From Sulfurospirillum arsenophilum NBRC 109478 (GTDB lineage Bacteria; Campylobacterota; Campylobacteria; Campylobacterales; Sulfurospirillaceae), in assembly GCF_000813345.1 (NCBI RefSeq), contig NZ_BBQF01000002.1:248001-312000 (forward strand): a DNA stretch of 64,000 bases. The letters run 5' to 3'. Positions 53,318 through 64,000 of the stretch are shown here, piece by piece. The position numbers were made by a program, and so were the translations under genes. The notes beneath the pieces were generated by a model that saw nothing but the letters and a program-made list of their open reading frames with translations, was not told the origin of the DNA and did no database searches. Position 1 is the stretch's first letter, and each line of letters opens with the position of its first letter.

Positions 53318-53514
53318 AATGACCTCCTGATTGGTATTTAAATTTACTTTTAAAATAAAAGCTTGGAATTTTAGCTAAAAAAAACAAAATTGTATATTAA
53401 AAGAAAATCAAGTCCGCCCAGCCTTTGGGAATTATCTTCGTAATTAAAGCTAAATATAACGTTTATTTAGTACAATATTTATCTTATTTAACTTGAAATC
53501 TTGAGGAAAAGCGT

Positions 53515-53919
53515 ATGTTATTAACCAAAGCCAGTGAGTATGCACTGCTATCATTGATTATTATTTCTCAAAAGAACACTCCACAAGATGTTGATACACT
53601 CTCAAATCAACTAGGCATCTCTAAAAGTTTTTTGGCCAAAATCCTTCAATCACTTGCTAAAGAAAATATTTTGAGTTCTTTCAAAGGGGCACATGGCGGT
53701 TTTATGCTTGCTAAAAAACCTGAAGAGTTAACCCTTAAAATGATTGTTGAGTGTGCTGAAAAAAAACAAACAATGGTTTTTGAATGCTCTCCTTCGACCC
53801 AAAAATGCCCTGGTGGCAAGGGTACGTATTGTCGTGTTTGGCCCATTTTAAATAAGCTTCAAACGAAAATTGATCTATTTTTGGATAATATGACACTTAA
53901 AGATATTATCGAAGTTTAA
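53515..53919 (+). CDS. Rrf2-family regulator with Fe-S cluster cysteines
   Basis: 134 residues. The winged helix is TKASEYALLSLIIISQ, LSNQLGISKSFLAKILQSL, then SSFKGAHGGFMLAKKPEEL. Unlike the Rrf2 protein at 22349, it has three cysteines (FECSPSTQKCPGGKGTYC), spaced as in IscR and NsrR, so it probably senses iron-sulfur status, nitric oxide or oxygen. It lies 9 bp before flhA, as in C. jejuni. Whether it controls flhA is unknown. GAGGAAA lies upstream of the ATG. Confidence 0.88.
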   Translation: MLLTKASEYALLSLIIISQKNTPQDVDTLSNQLGISKSFLAKILQSLAKENILSSFKGAHGGFMLAKKPEELTLKMIVECAEKKQTMVFECSPSTQKCPGGKGTYCRVWPILNKLQTKIDLFLDNMTLKDIIEV

Positions 53920-53928
53920 GGGTGTTTA

Positions 53929-56121
53929 TTGGCTAAAAATCAAAATGCGCTTCTATCTAGGGTCATTCCCTACCTAGAACCAATTGTCAAAGCAAAAGAT
54001 CTTACTGTTGTTGTTTTTATCGTCGCTATTCTGGCGATTATTATTGTCCCTCTACCTAGTGCTATACTCGATTTTTTCTTAGTTATATCATTATCCGTTT
54101 CAGTACTTATTATTCTCATTTCGCTTTACATCCCTAAACCGACGGATCTTTCGACCTTTCCAACGCTTATTCTTATCATTACTCTTTTTAGATTGTCGCT
54201 AAACATCGCAACAACAAGAATGATTCTTACCAACGGTCACCTAGGCCCCGATGCCGTCAGTGACATTGTCTCTAGTTTTGGACAGTTTGTGGTTGGAGGC
54301 AATTATGTTATCGGTGTTGTTGTCTTTACGATTCTTGTTTTGATTAACTTTATGGTTATTACCAAAGGTTCTACAAGGGTTGCAGAGGTTGCGGCACGTT
54401 TTACACTCGATGCGATGCCTGGTAAGCAAATGGCGATTGATGCGGATCTTAATGCTGGTTTGATTGATGAAAAAACAGCGCGAAAAAGACGTGAAGACAT
54501 CATCCAAGAGGCGAACTTCTATGGAGCAATGGACGGTTCGAGTAAGTTTGTTAAAGGTGATGCGGTTGCGGGTATTATCATCACGATTATTAACATTATT
54601 GGTGGTTTTCTTATAGGTTCTTTTCAACATGGACTAGAACTTGGCGTGAGTGCGCAAACTTATACCATCCTTACCATTGGTGATGGTCTGGTTTCTCAGC
54701 TTCCAGCACTTATTACTTCAACTGCGACGGGTATTTTGATTACCCGTGCAAACAAAGCAGACGATGTCAGTTTCTCCGATGGCGCGATGGAACAACTCTT
54801 TGGTGAACATAAAACCCTCCTTATTGTAGGAAGCATCTTAGTCTTATTTGCGCTTGTTCCAGGGCTTCCAACACTCTCTTTAATGTTTGTAGGATTTATC
54901 TTTTTAGGTCTTGGATACCTTGTTAAACAGACCAATGAAGGTAGTTTTTCATTCCAAAAATTCTTTGCTTCCACTCCTGTAGCGGTTCAAAAAGCCAAAC
55001 AAGAGGCAGAAACAAAAGCACAAGCAAGCACAGCACCTAAGAAAAGTCCTGAAGAGCTACGGAAAGAGGAAGAAACTACACTCAATGACATTCTCAAACT
55101 CGAAATCCTTGAACTTGATTTGGGCTACCAACTCATTAAATTGGCTGATCCTGCACAAGGTGGTGATCTGTTAGAGCGTGTCAAAAGTATGCGTCGTAAA
55201 ATTGCATCTGATTTTGGTTATCTGATCCCACAAGTGCGTATTCGAGATAACTTGCACCTTAGTCCAAACCATTACCAACTCTTGCTTAAAGGTATTGAGA
55301 TTGGCAGTGGTGAAATTTATCCTGATAAATTTATGGCGATGGACAGTGGCTTGACGATTGATAAAGTCCAAGGCATACCTACCAAAGAGCCAGCATTTGG
55401 TCTTGATGCCATTTGGATTGAAGCAGCGGCTAAAGAAGATGCTATTATCAAAGGGTACACGACGGTTGATCCAGCCACGGTTATTTCAACCCACTTAAGC
55501 GAACTGATTAAAAAATATGCCGAAGAGCTTCTCACACGCCAAGAAGTACAGAGTCTTATTGATAAACTCCAAAAAGATTACCCTGTTGTGGTTAACGACT
55601 GTCTCAAAGTCTCCAACGTGGGACTCATTCAAAAAGTGCTTAAAGCATTGCTGCATGAGAAGATACCTATCAAAGATCTTCTTACCATTGTTGAAACCAT
55701 CAGTGATGTCGCAGAAGTCACTAAAAACGTCTCTATTATCGTCGAACAAGTACGTGCAAAACTCTCTCGTGTGATTACAAAACAGTACAAAGATGACAAT
55801 GGTGTTTTAAAACTCCTTACGTTTAATGCAGGCACGGAGCAAAAGCTTTTAGATGCACTCAGAGAGCGTGATGGCGTACGTGATCTTGTTCTGAATATCG
55901 GACAGATTAACACCCTTGTTAAAGCGTGTAGCGACGAAGCAGCAACACTTCTGCACAAAGGTGTTGCACCTGTGGTTATCATCGTTGATCCCCTTCTTCG
56001 AAAATCTCTTTCTGACATTTTTGAAAAATTTGGACTCGACATCGTGGTACTCTCACATGCAGAGATTGATTCAAGCTCCAAATTTGAAGTTATGGGATCG
56101 ATCGAAATCGAGAAACTCTAA
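53929..56121 (+). CDS. flhA: Flagellar biosynthesis protein FlhA
   Basis: 730 residues from a TTG start with AAGGG upstream; MAKNQNALLSRVIPYLEPIV is the family-like N terminus. About eight membrane helices occupy residues 20-320 with the FHIPEP signature RVAEVAARFTLDAMPGKQMA and DADLNAGLIDE. The C-terminal cytoplasmic domain binds chaperone-substrate pairs of the flagellar type III export gate. Like the chemoreceptor and the GGDEF/HD-GYP proteins, it marks a motile cell. Confidence 0.97.
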   Translation: MAKNQNALLSRVIPYLEPIVKAKDLTVVVFIVAILAIIIVPLPSAILDFFLVISLSVSVLIILISLYIPKPTDLSTFPTLILIITLFRLSLNIATTRMILTNGHLGPDAVSDIVSSFGQFVVGGNYVIGVVVFTILVLINFMVITKGSTRVAEVAARFTLDAMPGKQMAIDADLNAGLIDEKTARKRREDIIQEANFYGAMDGSSKFVKGDAVAGIIITIINIIGGFLIGSFQHGLELGVSAQTYTILTIGDGLVSQLPALITSTATGILITRANKADDVSFSDGAMEQLFGEHKTLLIVGSILVLFALVPGLPTLSLMFVGFIFLGLGYLVKQTNEGSFSFQKFFASTPVAVQKAKQEAETKAQASTAPKKSPEELRKEEETTLNDILKLEILELDLGYQLIKLADPAQGGDLLERVKSMRRKIASDFGYLIPQVRIRDNLHLSPNHYQLLLKGIEIGSGEIYPDKFMAMDSGLTIDKVQGIPTKEPAFGLDAIWIEAAAKEDAIIKGYTTVDPATVISTHLSELIKKYAEELLTRQEVQSLIDKLQKDYPVVVNDCLKVSNVGLIQKVLKALLHEKIPIKDLLTIVETISDVAEVTKNVSIIVEQVRAKLSRVITKQYKDDNGVLKLLTFNAGTEQKLLDALRERDGVRDLVLNIGQINTLVKACSDEAATLLHKGVAPVVIIVDPLLRKSLSDIFEKFGLDIVVLSHAEIDSSSKFEVMGSIEIEKL

Positions 56122-56164
56122 AACAATACCCTATTTACCACATCACTAAGCATTAAGGATTTTT

Positions 56165-57190
56165 ATGAACTACACGTTACACCACCTCTCACACACGGAT
56201 TTAGATGGCTATAGCTGCCAGATGGTGAGTGCTCATTATTTTGATTCGATTAATTTTTACAACTCTAACTATGGCAAAGAGATCAACGAATGTTTTAATC
56301 AAATTTTAGCCACGATACAAACCTCAAGCTCCGAAAAACATGTTATCTTAATTACAGACCTTAATCTTACGATGGATCAAGCCAAAGAGTTTGAGTCCAA
56401 AGTGAGTATTTGTGACAAAGAGATCATGATGTTTGTACTGGATCATCACAAAACAGGGCAGGAGTGTGCAGACGCTTTTGAATGGTATTTTTTAGATTCA
56501 AGTCGCTGTGCTACCAAAATTACGTATGACTTTTTCAGCGCACTGTATGGCAAAGATGAGAAATTGAGCCAATACGTAGATGTCGTCAACTCTGTGGATA
56601 TTTGGCTTGAAAATGAGCCCGAATTTGAACTGGGAAAAGTGTGTATGGGACTCGTGAGTGGCGCTAAAGAGGTCAATAAAATCATGTTCCCAGAAGAAAA
56701 TAGCAAATACATTTTTTCCATCCTGACCAAAGCACAAGAGTACTTTACATGTAAAGATGCACATATTGCTTTGGATGATGCTATTCACGAGATCAAAAAA
56801 GCGTTTTTTAGGACCAACAACAATAACACGTTAAGCAATCTTGTCTCAGCCTACAATGTCATTTTACTCACTAAAAACAGAGAAAAAATGCAAATTAGCT
56901 ACAAAGAGTACAAAGGTATTTTGACCTACAACATTGGTAATGTTTCGGTCATTGGCAATGACTTTTTAACCGCAAACCCAGACCTAGATTTCTTTATGGA
57001 CATTACCTCTAAAAAGACCATTAGCCTACGATCTAATGGCAAAGTGGATGTCAGTAAGATCGCAGCGCAAATCGCGAATGGTGGTGGTCATCACAATGCC
57101 AGCGGTGGACTTCTCAGCAACTTCAAAGATGCTTTTATCTATGATAACATCAAATCACAAGTGATGAGCATCATCGCGAATAAAGGATAA
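56165..57190 (+). CDS. DHH-family phosphoesterase
   Basis: 341 residues. The DHH domain has LSHTDLDGYSCQMVSAHYF, LITDLNLTM and MMFVLDHHKTGQECA (the DHH motif). The DHHA1 domain ends with IANGGGHHNASGGLLSNF. Such proteins degrade short RNAs or cyclic dinucleotides with manganese. It lacks a membrane or PAS part, so it is closer to NrnA/NrnB nanoRNases than to GdpP. Given the GGDEF and HD-GYP proteins here, a role in finishing pGpG is possible (inference). It is 3 bp before an acidic small gene. Confidence 0.8.
   Translation: MNYTLHHLSHTDLDGYSCQMVSAHYFDSINFYNSNYGKEINECFNQILATIQTSSSEKHVILITDLNLTMDQAKEFESKVSICDKEIMMFVLDHHKTGQECADAFEWYFLDSSRCATKITYDFFSALYGKDEKLSQYVDVVNSVDIWLENEPEFELGKVCMGLVSGAKEVNKIMFPEENSKYIFSILTKAQEYFTCKDAHIALDDAIHEIKKAFFRTNNNNTLSNLVSAYNVILLTKNREKMQISYKEYKGILTYNIGNVSVIGNDFLTANPDLDFFMDITSKKTISLRSNGKVDVSKIAAQIANGGGHHNASGGLLSNFKDAFIYDNIKSQVMSIIANKG
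56744..56755. repeat. Exact copy of TTTACATGTAAA
   Basis: Inside the DHH gene, read in the rarer phase as Phe-Thr-Cys-Lys (YFTCKDAH). Confidence 0.95.
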
Positions 57191-57192
57191 TC

Positions 57193-57462
57193 ATGGAAGC
57201 AAAAGAACTCCAAAAAGAGTTAGAAAAAGCCGAAATTGAAATTGAAGAGATGGCAATGCAACTGGCGGATATGCTAGGGGCGGCACTCTACTTTGCCGGT
57301 GTTAAAAAAGAAGATTTACCAAAAGCTATCGATCTTTACCTTAATGGTCTTGATGAAGTCTTCGAAGATGAAGATGAAGACAGTGAAATGGGCTTTGAAG
57401 AAGTTGTTGAAGTGATTGAGTATATCAAAAACAAAAATCCTAAACTATTTCATGCTAAATAA
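57193..57462 (+). CDS. Small acidic protein of unknown function
   Basis: 89 residues, strongly acidic and helical. The N terminus (KELQKELEKAEIEIEEMAMQ) is a coiled coil; FAGVKKEDLPKAIDLYLNGL follows, then an acidic run EDEDEDSEMGFEE. It lies 2 bp after the DHH gene and is surely co-transcribed. I do not recognise a family; an accessory to the DHH enzyme is possible but unsupported. Confidence 0.65.
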   Translation: MEAKELQKELEKAEIEIEEMAMQLADMLGAALYFAGVKKEDLPKAIDLYLNGLDEVFEDEDEDSEMGFEEVVEVIEYIKNKNPKLFHAK

Positions 57463-57465
57463 TTA

Positions 57466-57488
57466 GTGTAGAGAAATTTTCTCTACAC
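57466..57488. terminator. Bidirectional hairpin overlapping the cmoA stop
   Basis: Stem GTGTAGAGAA (57466-57475) / TTCTCTACAC (57479-57488), 3-nt loop. The cmoA stop codon (57483-57485) lies in the right arm. It serves convergent genes. Confidence 0.75.
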
Positions 57489-58193
57489 CCTCTTCTTTGC
57501 GATAAAGGTCGCAAAGTTTCCCCACTTAAAAATAGTCTCTATACTTTCAAATCCAGCACCTTTTAGCATAGCTTTGTTCTCTTCTTCCGTATAAGGAATC
57601 AAAACATTCTCCAGCGCTTCTCTTTTCTGCGCAATCTCAAAGTCACTGTAACCTTGCTTACGCTTAAAGTCATAGTAAAGATCAATCATCTGTTTATTGA
57701 GTACTTTGTCTTCAAAAACAATCTTTTCACTAAAAATAAAAAGACCATTTGGGTTCAGTGCTTCATGGATTTTAGCGACAAACTCTGCACGTTGAAGGGG
57801 ACGAATGAACTGAAGCATATAATTGGCAATGATGACATCTTTGAGACTTAGTGCAACTTGGGTAATGTCTGCGGAAACAAGCTCAATCTTAGCTCCATAC
57901 GCATGCGTTTTTTGGCGTGCGAGATGTAACATCGCTTCAGCATTATCAATGCCTAAAAGATGATAGCTTTTGTTACTCATTTTATGCAGCGCTAAAAGAG
58001 TATTGGCGGTTGAACAACCAAGATCAACAATATGTGCACCCTCTTTTACATGGTGACAAATCGTTTTACATGTAAGATCAATTACCTCTTTATAAAAGGG
58101 AATAGAACGCTCCAGCATGTCGTCAAAAACAGCAGCGACATCCTCGTCAAACTCGAATTGTTTAGTGATAGGCTTGGTAAATACTTTATCCAT
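57483..58193 (-). CDS. cmoA: Carboxy-S-adenosyl-L-methionine synthase
   Basis: 236 residues. Makes carboxy-SAM from SAM and prephenate, the substrate of CmoB. The N terminus FDEDVAAVFDDMLERSIPFY and the SAM loop GAHIVDLGCSTANTLLAL are as in E. coli CmoA; DVIIANYMLQFIRPLQRAEF and VFEDKVLNKQMIDLYYDFKR are diagnostic. It lies 20 kb from cmoB, so the pathway is split. C. jejuni keeps its cmoA homologue next to ribF as well. Confidence 0.92.
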   Translation of the reverse strand: MDKVFTKPITKQFEFDEDVAAVFDDMLERSIPFYKEVIDLTCKTICHHVKEGAHIVDLGCSTANTLLALHKMSNKSYHLLGIDNAEAMLHLARQKTHAYGAKIELVSADITQVALSLKDVIIANYMLQFIRPLQRAEFVAKIHEALNPNGLFIFSEKIVFEDKVLNKQMIDLYYDFKRKQGYSDFEIAQKREALENVLIPYTEEENKAMLKGAGFESIETIFKWGNFATFIAKKRV

Positions 58194-58298
58194 TACAATA
58201 TGCTTCCATTGTCGAAAATATTCGCGATTATAACAAAATATTAGTTACTATTAAGCATTCTATTTTTATACTGTTAGTATTTCCACACAGGTCACATC

Positions 58299-59084
58299 AT
58301 GAACAAGCAATTGCAAGAACTTACAGATCTGACCATCAAAGAGATACGAAATCTTGAGATTGTTTTACCAGAGATCTATCGAGATATTTTTTACTCTAAA
58401 GCGAAAGAGTTAGGTATAAAACTCAGCGACATCGATAAAGAAGCAGCCATGCTCTATGCATTGCGTAAAATTCAACTCCTTAAAAATGAAACGGAACGCT
58501 CTGCTTCAGCACTCAAAGAAAATGTCGTCAATGCACGCATCGCCATTATCAATAAAGACAATATGGCATTGCAATTCATTGAAAACAATATGATCGAACT
58601 CGAATCCAAAATCGCTTCACTGCAAGAAGAGCTTTACATTGATGAGCTGACACGCTTGTATAATCGAAGATGGCTTTTTGAGAAATTTCTCAGAGATGAT
58701 CACTTCAAAAATAATGGGTTTTTAGCTTTTATAGATATTAATGATTTTAAAGAGGTCAATGATAAATTTGGTCATATCATCGGCGATAAAGTTTTACATG
58801 TCATTGGAAGAGTGCTCAAAAAAATACAAAATGTCACGGCTCTTCGTTATGCAGGCGACGAGTTTTTAATCCTAAGCGACTATCATAATGATAAAGAAGA
58901 AATACATAAAATTTTACATACTGTTAACCAGAACCTCATAAAAACGCCTTTTAAACACAATAAAGAGCTCTTTTATATTGATTTTTCATTTGGTGTAGCA
59001 GCTTTTAAAACCAAAGATAGCTTTAAAAGCATACTGGAAGAGGCAGATATTAAAATGTACAACTACAAGAAATCATTTAAGTAA
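58299..59084 (+). CDS. Cytoplasmic diguanylate cyclase with AGDEF active site
   Basis: 261 residues without membrane helices. Residues 1-115 are helical, ending in a coiled coil (IENNMIELESKIASLQEELY) that could dimerise the GGDEF domain. The catalytic motif is ALRYAGDEFLILSDY; AGDEF is a known active variant. No RxxD inhibitory site precedes it, unlike the protein at 23808. It likely makes c-di-GMP without product inhibition. The 3' end overlaps the convergent ribF gene by 22 nt. Confidence 0.85.
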   Translation: MNKQLQELTDLTIKEIRNLEIVLPEIYRDIFYSKAKELGIKLSDIDKEAAMLYALRKIQLLKNETERSASALKENVVNARIAIINKDNMALQFIENNMIELESKIASLQEELYIDELTRLYNRRWLFEKFLRDDHFKNNGFLAFIDINDFKEVNDKFGHIIGDKVLHVIGRVLKKIQNVTALRYAGDEFLILSDYHNDKEEIHKILHTVNQNLIKTPFKHNKELFYIDFSFGVAAFKTKDSFKSILEEADIKMYNYKKSFK

Positions 59085-59885
59085 ACTCTGCACGTACCTA
59101 AGTGTTTTTTGGCTTCTTTAATGTCTTTTTCGATTTGTTGTTTAAGATCTGTAAGGCTATTAAATTTTTGATTATCCCGTAAAAATTCCACAAAAAAGAG
59201 TTCAACAAAGCCTTGAATTTCAGCAATATGTTCGTCTATTATATGTGTTTCAACGGAGAACTCGCCATCGGTAGTATGGCGTGTCCCTACGAAAGAGACT
59301 GATTTATAGATGTTTTGTCCAATGCGTGTTCGTGTTGCATAAACGCCCTCATGCGGGATGAGATACTCTAAAACTTTGAGATTTAGTGTTGGAACGAGTT
59401 CTTTTTTACCAAGTCCCTGCCCAGAAATGACATCGCCTGTTATGGCATATTCACGCCCTAAAAAGCGGTTTGCTTCTTCCAAACGCCCCTCTTTTAAATA
59501 TTCACGAATTAAGCTTGAATGAACAGAAATGCCTTGGTAACTAAACTCTTCAACGATGACCACTTCCCCATCAAAGAATTTTTGAAGATCATGTGCATTG
59601 CATGAACGATGCTGTCCAAAAAAGAAGTCATAGCCAACGACAATCTTTTTAAGATTGACAAACTCTTTTTTTAAAAGAGCGACAAATTCTTCGCCCGTAA
59701 GGTGTTTTATTTTTAAAAAATGAAAAAACATACACGGATAACCCGCATATTCACTACGCTTAATTCCCGGGGTCAGGTTGGCTTGGTCTTTGTCAACGAC
59801 AAACAGTGCGCCATTGTCACCCAAATGATTAAGGAGCTGTCTGTGCCCTACATGAATGCCATCAAAACTACCGATGGCTAATGTA

Positions 59886-63292
<3,407 letters not shown>

Positions 63293-63303
<11 letters not shown>

Positions 63304-64000
63304 CTTTTTTGATCTCCTTCTCCTCTTCGTGCATAACCGCTTCTATTTCCTCGGCACTGCGCTCTTCTTGAGATAGTTTTGGCTCATCTTTGGTTGAGAT
63401 AGGAACTGCAGGAGTGGGCTCTTCTTTAGCTTCATTTACATGTAAAGGTTCAGGTAAATGCTCTTCTGGTCCAATAGCAGATAATTCAGTGCTTTCTAGA
63501 GATTCTGTTTCACTCATTGTAGCATTGTTTTCTACTGGCTCAGAAGAGGCATCTTCACTATTTTCTGCCTTTGCTTCTTCAAGTTGCACATAAATTTCTA
63601 AGGCCTCTTTAGTGGCTGTTGCAACTTCATTGTACGTTCCTTCACGAATATAACGCCAAATCTCACGCCTAACCAAACTTAAAACATAGCGTCTATCGCC
63701 CCCTACTAAACGACCAAGTTCATGACCACCGCATGCAGGGCAAACAAAAAACGTAATTTTGTCTTGTAACGACTCTGATGATCTACAATTTTCATCATCC
63801 ACCATAAGCATATTTTGGCACTTTGGACAATAGCACCAAAGACCTATAATGTCCCCTTTTTTATACTTCCATCGCCAGAGCACTTTAAATAAAATGAGTT
63901 CACGAAATTTGTAGTATTTAGGGCGCATAAGATAGCGAGCAACAAAAGGGAAGGCAACTAAAATGATACAAATAGCAATGGCGCCGCTGTTTACAATCCA
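63293..64000 (-). CDS. Membrane-anchored zinc-ribbon protein, partial (cut by window edge)
   Basis: The frame stays open to the window edge, so the start lies outside; 236 residues minus the stop are visible. A membrane helix (SGAIAICIILVAFPFVA) comes first, then a basic stretch RYLMRPKYYKFREL. A four-cysteine zinc ribbon follows: WCYCPKCQNMLMV and FFVCPACGGHELG. The C-terminal 120 residues are acidic, low complexity and probably disordered. Unknown function; first gene seen of the ligA operon. A palindrome copy at 63435 encodes LHVN in the disordered part. Confidence 0.7.
63435..63446. repeat. Exact copy of TTTACATGTAAA
   Basis: Inside the partial zinc-ribbon gene, in its disordered C-terminal region, read as Leu-His-Val-Asn (PLHVNEAK). 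Confidence 0.95.

Overview
The window looks like a chromosome segment from a Campylobacterota (epsilonproteobacterial) bacterium, most like the genus Sulfurospirillum. The evidence is protein character, low G+C, and gene neighbourhoods I recall from Campylobacter jejuni: ispB-hemA-proS-fxsA-hemC-ubiD; nth/peb4/fba; nadE-lpxK-thrC-kdsB; cmoB next to a Cj0977-like hotdog protein; rpsO/Rrf2/flhA; and cmoA/ribF/tlyA/ligA. The genus is inference. I saw no rRNA, tRNA, CRISPR array, prophage or transposase gene.

Layout. 1-8 kb: an AraC-type regulator cut by the window edge, hemJ, a TetR-controlled tripartite RND efflux operon, a small outer-membrane barrel and two small unknown proteins. 8-12 kb: a membrane-free FIST chemoreceptor, a desulforubrerythrin and an unknown protein. 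12-20.7 kb: a long leftward operon for tetrapyrrole and isoprenoid/quinone precursors (ubiD, hemC, a Dsb-like protein, fxsA, proS, hemA, ispB and two small conserved genes). 21-24.6 kb: a sulfur operon (metY, a cysteine-free Rrf2 regulator, cysK) and a diguanylate cyclase. 24.6-38 kb: valS, mogA-panE-hisD, a D-cysteine-desulfhydrase-like enzyme, fba, a periplasmic PPIase, nth, a peroxiredoxin-like protein, pepD, a lipoprotein, cmoB, the hotdog protein and a metallo-beta-lactamase-fold hydrolase. 38-46 kb: nadE, a DegT-like protein lacking the PLP lysine, lpxK, argB, thrC, kdsB, then dsbD. 46-53 kb: ppk2, an HD-GYP protein, hrcA-grpE-dnaK, a small HTH pair and rpsO. 53-64 kb: an Fe-S type Rrf2 regulator, flhA, a DHH phosphoesterase, cmoA, a second GGDEF protein, ribF, tlyA, ligA, a TauE/SafE transporter and a partial zinc-ribbon membrane protein.

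The strongest unexplained signal is a dispersed 12-bp perfect palindrome, TTTACATGTAAA. By eye I find 19 exact copies and about ten with one outer mismatch, on average one exact copy per 3.4 kb against roughly 0.02 expected in the whole window. Copies lie inside genes, where 10 of 12 are read as Leu-His-Val-Lys/Asn, and in gene gaps, often between a stop codon and a terminator. It resembles the highly iterated palindrome HIP1 of cyanobacteria in behaviour, not in sequence.

Two further non-coding elements look like small non-autonomous mobile palindromes. One is 166 bp between dcyD-like and hisD, with 19-bp terminal inverted repeats and TTAT on both sides. The other is 140 bp after ppk2, with 11-bp inverted ends, GGATA on both sides and several internal hairpins. 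Each sits exactly at a stop codon.
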